A stretch of 10,596 nucleotides of DNA. Origin: JASFRS01 sp050114795. GTDB lineage: Bacteria > Pseudomonadota > Alphaproteobacteria > Sphingomonadales > CAKZYD01. Position 1 is the first letter of the stretch. Each line of letters begins with the position of its first letter. The translations under genes and the position numbers were made by a program. The notes under the pieces are model-generated. The model was not told where the DNA came from. It saw nothing but the letters and a program-made list of their open reading frames with translations, and ran no database searches. The DNA lies in the NCBI GenBank assembly GCA_050114795.1, contig JASFRS010000080.1, positions 1-10,596 on the forward strand. Direction: 5' to 3'. Shown piece after piece: positions 6,848 through 10,596 of this stretch.

Positions 6848-6864
6848 TCGACGTGGTCCGTCGA
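6848..6864 (+). repeat. Inverted repeat in the rodZ-ispG spacer
   Basis: TCGACG (6848-6853) and CGTCGA (6859-6864) are perfect reverse complements around a five-base TGGTC loop, extendable by one G-U pair. No T-run follows on either strand, so it does not look like an intrinsic terminator. The 137-base spacer otherwise shows a weak A-tract/T-tract pair right after the rodZ stop (6785-6804) and no convincing promoter. The repeat could be an operator half-site pair, an mRNA hairpin ahead of ispG, or chance. Confidence 0.4.
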
Positions 6865-6923
6865 TGCTTGATTGATATTGGCTAAAGTGGATTTCCCACA
6901 CAGATTTCTTAGGTGAAGCCCTT

Positions 6924-8045
6924 ATGAGTGTCAGACCTTATCGCGATATCCTGCGTCGTCAAAGCCGCCAGATTATGGTGGGCAATGTGCCTGTTGGCGG
7001 TGATGCACCGATTGCCGTGCAAACCATGACCAATACGCTTACGTCTGATGCAAAGGCGACGATTGAGCAAGTGCGCCGTGCGGAAGAGGCCGGAGCGGAC
7101 ATCATTCGAGTGTCTTGTCCCGATGAAGAATCAACCGCGGCTTTAAAAGAAATCTGTCGCGCTGCAACAGTGCCTATCGTTGCGGATATTCACTTCCATT
7201 ATAAGCGGGCGTTGGAAGCCGCAGATGCGGGTGCGGCTTGTCTGCGGATTAACCCGGGCAATATTGGGTCAGCGGCACGGGTGAAGGAAGTCGTGAATGC
7301 CGCCAAGGCCAATGGCTGCGCCATGCGGATTGGTGTGAATGCTGGATCTTTAGAGCGTCATTTGCTTGAGAAATATGGTGAACCGGTCCCCGATGCCATG
7401 GTTGAAAGTGCGCTAGAGCACGCGAAAATTCTTGAAGACAATGACTTCCGGGAATTTAAAATTTCGGTCAAAGCATCAGATGTATTCCTAGCGGTCGCTG
7501 CTTATCAGGGTTTAGCTGATGCATGCGATTATCCGCTGCACTTAGGCATTACTGAAGCCGGCGGAATGATTCCGGGTACGGTTAAGTCCTCTATTGGCCT
7601 CGGCATGTTGCTGTGGTCAGGCATCGGGGACACGATCCGTGTATCTCTCTCAGCAGACCCTGTGCAGGAAGTCCGGGTTGGCTTTGATATTTTGAAATCA
7701 CTTGGCATCCGCCATCGTGGTGTAAAAATTGTCTCCTGCCCATCCTGTGCACGGCAGGGCTTTAACGTCATTAAAACTGTTGAAACATTGGAAGAGCGTT
7801 TGGCGCATATCAACACGCCAATGTCTTTGTCCATCATCGGTTGCGTGGTGAATGGCCCTGGTGAAGCGCGCGAAACTGATATCGGTCTGACTGGTGGCGG
7901 TGGCGGGAAACATATGGTGTATCTGTCCGGCTTGACAGATCATCATGTGGAAGATGGCGATATGATTGATCATATTGTTAAACTGGTAGAGAAAAAAGCT
8001 GCTGAAATCGACGCGGAAAATGCGAAACTGGCACAGGCTTCATGA
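6924..8045 (+). CDS. ispG: 4-hydroxy-3-methylbut-2-en-1-yl diphosphate synthase IspG (GcpE)
   Basis: Iron-sulfur enzyme of the methylerythritol phosphate pathway. It reductively opens methylerythritol cyclodiphosphate to HMBPP, the last but one step to isopentenyl diphosphate, in the cytoplasm. The 373 residues equal the usual bacterial length (E. coli 372). The N-terminal barrel shows GNVPVGGDAPIAVQTMTNT (20-38), DIIRVSCPD (59-67), VADIHFHY (86-93) and LRINPGNIG (107-115), and TEAGG (210-214) lies near its end. The [4Fe-4S] ligands are intact: cysteines 272 and 275 in SCPSCAR, cysteine 307 in GCVVNGPGEA, and glutamate 314. ATG 6924 has a good AGGTGA seven bases upstream. The last four bases (ATGA) overlap the hisS start, implying translational coupling. 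The product feeds undecaprenyl phosphate and the ubiquinone side chain, fitting the nearby RodZ-like and ubiG genes. Confidence 0.97.
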   Translation: MSVRPYRDILRRQSRQIMVGNVPVGGDAPIAVQTMTNTLTSDAKATIEQVRRAEEAGADIIRVSCPDEESTAALKEICRAATVPIVADIHFHYKRALEAADAGAACLRINPGNIGSAARVKEVVNAAKANGCAMRIGVNAGSLERHLLEKYGEPVPDAMVESALEHAKILEDNDFREFKISVKASDVFLAVAAYQGLADACDYPLHLGITEAGGMIPGTVKSSIGLGMLLWSGIGDTIRVSLSADPVQEVRVGFDILKSLGIRHRGVKIVSCPSCARQGFNVIKTVETLEERLAHINTPMSLSIIGCVVNGPGEARETDIGLTGGGGGKHMVYLSGLTDHHVEDGDMIDHIVKLVEKKAAEIDAENAKLAQAS

Positions 8046-9295
8046 ATAAGCTGCAGCCGGTTCGTGGCACCAAGGATGTTTTCGGGGAAGATGCGCGCCG
8101 CCACGCTTTTGTCGTGGAACGGTTTCAAGATATTGCCCGACGCTATCGGTTTGAGCCAATTGATCCTCCGATTTTCGAGTTTACGGGTGTCTTTGCGCGT
8201 ACCTTAGGCGATGCCTCTGACATTGTGACTAAAGAGATGTACAGCTTTGAAGACCGGGGTGGGGAAAGCTTAACCTTGCGCCCTGAATTCACAGCAGGCA
8301 TCGCTCGCGCGTTTATTTCAGGCGGGATGCAGCAGCATCTGCCCCTAAAGCTTTACGCTCATGGCCCGGCCTTTCGCTATGAACGTCCGCAAAAGGGCCG
8401 TTATCGGCAGTTCCATCAGATTGATGCTGAAATTTTGGGTGTTGCCGAACCGCAGGCTGACATTGAATTGATCAGTTTTGCTCATGACCTTTTGAATGAA
8501 TTGGGTTTGAAAGGCCGCGTAAAGCTGCACTTAAATACTTTGGGTGACGGCCCAAGCCGTGATGCTTATCGGGAGGCTTTGGTCGCCTATTTTAGCGCTC
8601 ATAAGGATAAGTTGAGCGAAGACAGTGTTTTGCGTCTTGAAAAGAACCCATTGCGGATATTGGACTCAAAAGATGAAGGCGACCGCATGCTTGTCGCTGA
8701 TGCGCCTTTAATCATTGATTATCTGACAGATGAGGCCCGAGCATTTTTTAATTCGGTTTGCGAAGGGCTGACACAATTGGGTGTGGACTATGTCCATGAC
8801 CAGCGCTTGGTGCGTGGTTTGGATTATTATTCCCATACGGCTTTTGAATTCATCACCACTGATTTGGGTGCGCAGGGTACTGTGCTCGCTGGTGGTCGCT
8901 ATGATGCGCTGATTGAAACCATGGGTGGGTCGCCAACTCCTGGGGTTGGCTGGGCAGCGGGCATTGAGCGCCTGTCCATGCTGGCAGATTTGCCGGAGGC
9001 AACAGATCGTCCCATCGCAATTATTCCGATGGGGGAACGGGCGGAACAGCTCGCATTAAGCATTGCGCATAATTTGCGCCTCGCGGGTCATAGTGTCGAC
9101 CATGGTTTCAAGGGCAATATGAAAAAACGCCTGAAGCGCGCGAATGCGGCGAACGCTCGTTTCGCCATAATCATGGGCGATGATGAACTGGATCAAAATC
9201 AAGTGACATTGCGTGACCTTGATAATGGGGAGCAAGAGCTTGTCCCGCTGGCCTCAGTCGTGGAAAATGTAACGCGCCGTTTTGAAGAAGCTTAG
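8042..9295 (+). CDS. hisS: Histidyl-tRNA synthetase HisS (canonical bacterial type)
   Basis: Class II synthetase that activates histidine with ATP and charges tRNA-His; the family works as a homodimer. The 417 residues are typical. It opens with LQPVRGTKDVF (4-14). Motif 2 is at about 111-133 (FRYERPQKGRYRQFHQIDAE), the histidine-specific LVRGLDYYSHTAFEF at 256-270, AGGRYDAL at 283-290, and motif 3 GVGWAAGIERL at 301-311. An anticodon-binding domain occupies about 320-417. The motif 2 wording is the common bacterial form, not the divergent form reported in several alphaproteobacterial orders whose tRNA-His has lost G-1/C73, so this organism should keep the standard tRNA identity. It starts inside the last codons of ispG (4-base overlap), with no independent promoter visible. 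The frame is intact. Confidence 0.97.
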   Translation: MNKLQPVRGTKDVFGEDARRHAFVVERFQDIARRYRFEPIDPPIFEFTGVFARTLGDASDIVTKEMYSFEDRGGESLTLRPEFTAGIARAFISGGMQQHLPLKLYAHGPAFRYERPQKGRYRQFHQIDAEILGVAEPQADIELISFAHDLLNELGLKGRVKLHLNTLGDGPSRDAYREALVAYFSAHKDKLSEDSVLRLEKNPLRILDSKDEGDRMLVADAPLIIDYLTDEARAFFNSVCEGLTQLGVDYVHDQRLVRGLDYYSHTAFEFITTDLGAQGTVLAGGRYDALIETMGGSPTPGVGWAAGIERLSMLADLPEATDRPIAIIPMGERAEQLALSIAHNLRLAGHSVDHGFKGNMKKRLKRANAANARFAIIMGDDELDQNQVTLRDLDNGEQELVPLASVVENVTRRFEEA

Positions 9296-9319
9296 CGAAT
9301 AACGCGCTTTATCTTCTTC
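9284..9319 (+). repeat. Potential hairpin across the hisS-prfA junction
   Basis: GAAGAAG at the end of hisS (9284-9290) is the perfect reverse complement of CTTCTTC (9313-9319). Inside, AGCG (9294-9297, containing the end of the stop codon) can pair with CGCT (9305-9308). The two stems are separated by a small internal loop. The T-rich part lies within the right arm and no T-run follows, so I do not call a terminator. It may adjust read-through or mRNA stability between hisS and prfA. Confidence 0.35.
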
Positions 9320-9341
9320 TGAACTCAATAAAGGCCGTAAC

Positions 9342-10424
9342 ATGATACCCGAAGCCAAAATCAAACAGATCACAGATCGTTATGAATTCTTAGAGCATCG
9401 CCTTGCCAATCCTGAAGGCTTGGAAGGCCAGGATTTTGCCAAGCTCAGCCGTGAATTTGCGGAGCTTCGGGATGTTGTCGAAGCGGCCCAAAAGCTTCAA
9501 TCTGCAAAGAGTGAATTTGAAGATGCCATTGCCCTGCGTGATGATCCTGATGTCGATAAAGATATGCGGGACCTGGCGGAGGCGGAGGCTGAAGAGTTGA
9601 AGTCCGGTATTGAGACGCTGGAACATGATCTGGCTATATCTCTTCTGCCAAAAGATTCAGCGGATGCCCGTCCGGCTATATTAGAAATAAGGGCCGGAAC
9701 CGGTGGGGATGAGGCGGCTTTATTCGCTGGTGACCTTTATCGCATGTATCAGCGTTATGCGGAAAGTCAGGGCTGGCGGGTAGAACCGATTTCCATGTCG
9801 TCCGGTGATGTTGGTGGGGTTAAAGAGGTCATCGCCAATGTCAGCGGTCAGGGCGTGTTCGCCAAATTAAAATTTGAATCCGGCGTGCATCGTGTTCAAA
9901 GAGTTCCAACGACTGAGGCCGGAGGACGTATTCATACCTCCGCCGCAACGGTTGCCGTATTGCCAGAACCTGAAGATGTCGATGTTCATATTGATGACAA
10001 AGATTTGCGCATTGATGTGTTCAGGGCATCTGGCCCTGGTGGGCAGTCTGTTAATACGACGGATTCCGCTGTTCGTATCACTCACATTCCAACTGGCCTT
10101 GTTGTTTCGCAGCAGGATGAAAAATCCCAGCATAAAAACAAGGCAAAGGCGATGAAGGTTCTGCGCGCCCGTCTTTTTGAGTTGGAACGTGAAAAAGTGG
10201 ATCGTGAGCGTGCGGATGCGCGTCGGGCGCAAGTGGGATCGGGGGATCGTTCAGAACGCATTCGCACCTACAATTTTCCGCAAGGGCGGGTAACGGATCA
10301 TCGCATCAATCTCACGCTCCATAAATTGGATCAGATTTTGGAAGGAGAGGGGCTGGAAGAAGTGGTCCAGGCCCTGCAAGCAGAAGATCAGGCTGCACGC
10401 CTGGCACAGATGAGTGAGGCGTGA
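9342..10424 (+). CDS. prfA: Peptide chain release factor 1 (RF1)
   Basis: Recognises UAA and UAG stop codons in the ribosomal A site and triggers release of the finished protein. The 360 residues equal E. coli RF1. The coiled N-terminal domain (about 1-105) is followed by the conserved EIRAGTGGDEAALFAGDLYRM region (115-135). The stop-codon reading motif of RF1 (P-x-T) is PTT at 189-191 in RVQRVPTTEAGGRIHTS, which separates it from RF2 (SPF). The peptidyl-hydrolysis motif GGQ is at 233-235 in SGPGGQSVNTTDSAVR, followed by SQQDEKSQHKNK (256-267). There is no in-frame stop, so it lacks the programmed frameshift of RF2. The start ATG 9342 has AAAGG seven bases upstream, 46 bases after hisS. Its stop overlaps the prmC start. 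Glutamine 235 is the expected target of PrmC. Confidence 0.97.
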   Translation: MIPEAKIKQITDRYEFLEHRLANPEGLEGQDFAKLSREFAELRDVVEAAQKLQSAKSEFEDAIALRDDPDVDKDMRDLAEAEAEELKSGIETLEHDLAISLLPKDSADARPAILEIRAGTGGDEAALFAGDLYRMYQRYAESQGWRVEPISMSSGDVGGVKEVIANVSGQGVFAKLKFESGVHRVQRVPTTEAGGRIHTSAATVAVLPEPEDVDVHIDDKDLRIDVFRASGPGGQSVNTTDSAVRITHIPTGLVVSQQDEKSQHKNKAKAMKVLRARLFELEREKVDRERADARRAQVGSGDRSERIRTYNFPQGRVTDHRINLTLHKLDQILEGEGLEEVVQALQAEDQAARLAQMSEA

Positions 10425-10596
10425 CCGGGCGGGTCGAGGATGCCTTGCGTATGGCCGCGCAAAAGCTCGAAGAGGCCGCGGTTGTCACGCCACGCCTGGA
10501 TGCTGAAGTCCTCATGGCTCACGTTTTGGGCAAGCCGCGTCTGGACATGCTTATCGATCGCCATGCCGTTTTGAGTGGAGAACATCTTCAATCTTT
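10421..10596 (+). CDS. prmC: N-terminal part of PrmC, release factor glutamine methyltransferase
   Basis: Only the first 58 codons are present; the gene continues past the right edge. PrmC uses SAM to methylate the glutamine of the GGQ motif in release factors. What is visible is the helical substrate-binding domain: ALRMAAQKL at 8-16 and PRLDAEVLMAHVLGKPR at 24-40, the usual family signature. The catalytic NPPY motif lies beyond the window. The start is taken as GTG 10421, overlapping the prfA stop by four bases (GTGA) and preceded by GAGTGAGG. The next in-frame ATG (10451) would cut into the first helix. The prfA-prmC pairing is common in bacteria and supports the call. Confidence 0.92.
   Translation, partial: MTGRVEDALRMAAQKLEEAAVVTPRLDAEVLMAHVLGKPRLDMLIDRHAVLSGEHLQS

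Noticed and set aside
9867..10232. Minus-strand frame opposite prfA
   Set aside because: It is antisense to the most conserved part of RF1 and has no domain signal.
1..10596. Mobile element, CRISPR, tRNA or horizontally acquired island
   Set aside because: No transposase, integrase, long direct or terminal repeats, spaced repeat array or cloverleaf was seen. Gene order and composition are uniform and housekeeping in character.

Overview
This window is a dense housekeeping segment of an alphaproteobacterial chromosome. Every long gene belongs to core metabolism, translation or the cell envelope. I found no tRNA, rRNA, CRISPR array, insertion sequence, phage or integration signature. The gene set and order (ubiG diverging from lysC, then a flavin nitronate monooxygenase/FabK-like gene, ptsP, a RodZ-like gene, ispG, hisS, prfA and prmC) fit alphaproteobacterial synteny as I recall it. 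Base composition looks close to 50% GC by eye. The histidyl-tRNA synthetase is the ordinary bacterial type, which points away from Rhizobiales, Rhodobacterales and Caulobacterales and towards an early-branching, Rhodospirillales-like lineage. I do not name a genus.

Layout. Positions 1-925 are read on the minus strand: ubiG (ubiquinone O-methyltransferase), then after 41 bases the first 37 codons of a probable AI-2E/PerM-family membrane protein that runs off the left edge. A 128-base divergent spacer holds a plausible lysC promoter. From 1054 everything is on the plus strand. The first cluster is lysC (aspartokinase), the nitronate monooxygenase/FabK-like oxidoreductase and ptsP (Enzyme I of the nitrogen PTS). 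Its gaps are only 6 and 1 bases, so it is almost certainly one operon. A 257-base spacer follows. The second cluster is rodZ-like, ispG, hisS, prfA and prmC. ispG/hisS and prfA/prmC overlap by 4 bases, while gaps of 137 and 46 bases precede ispG and prfA.

How the genes fit together. LysC commits aspartate to the lysine/threonine/methionine and diaminopimelate branch. PtsP starts the regulatory nitrogen phosphorelay. IspG makes an isoprenoid precursor needed for the undecaprenyl lipid carrier and for the ubiquinone side chain (whose head group UbiG methylates), and RodZ-like proteins organise the wall-building machinery. HisS, RF1 (prfA) and PrmC act in translation; PrmC modifies the RF1 made by the gene it overlaps.

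The window does not show an obviously new system. The least explained stretch is the 257-base ptsP-rodZ spacer. It has several potential stem-loops and a near-perfect Shine-Dalgarno sequence that serves not rodZ but a six-codon reading frame ending 25 bases before rodZ. Smaller points are a possible leaderless start for the left-edge membrane gene and the uncertain substrate of the NMO/FabK-like enzyme.
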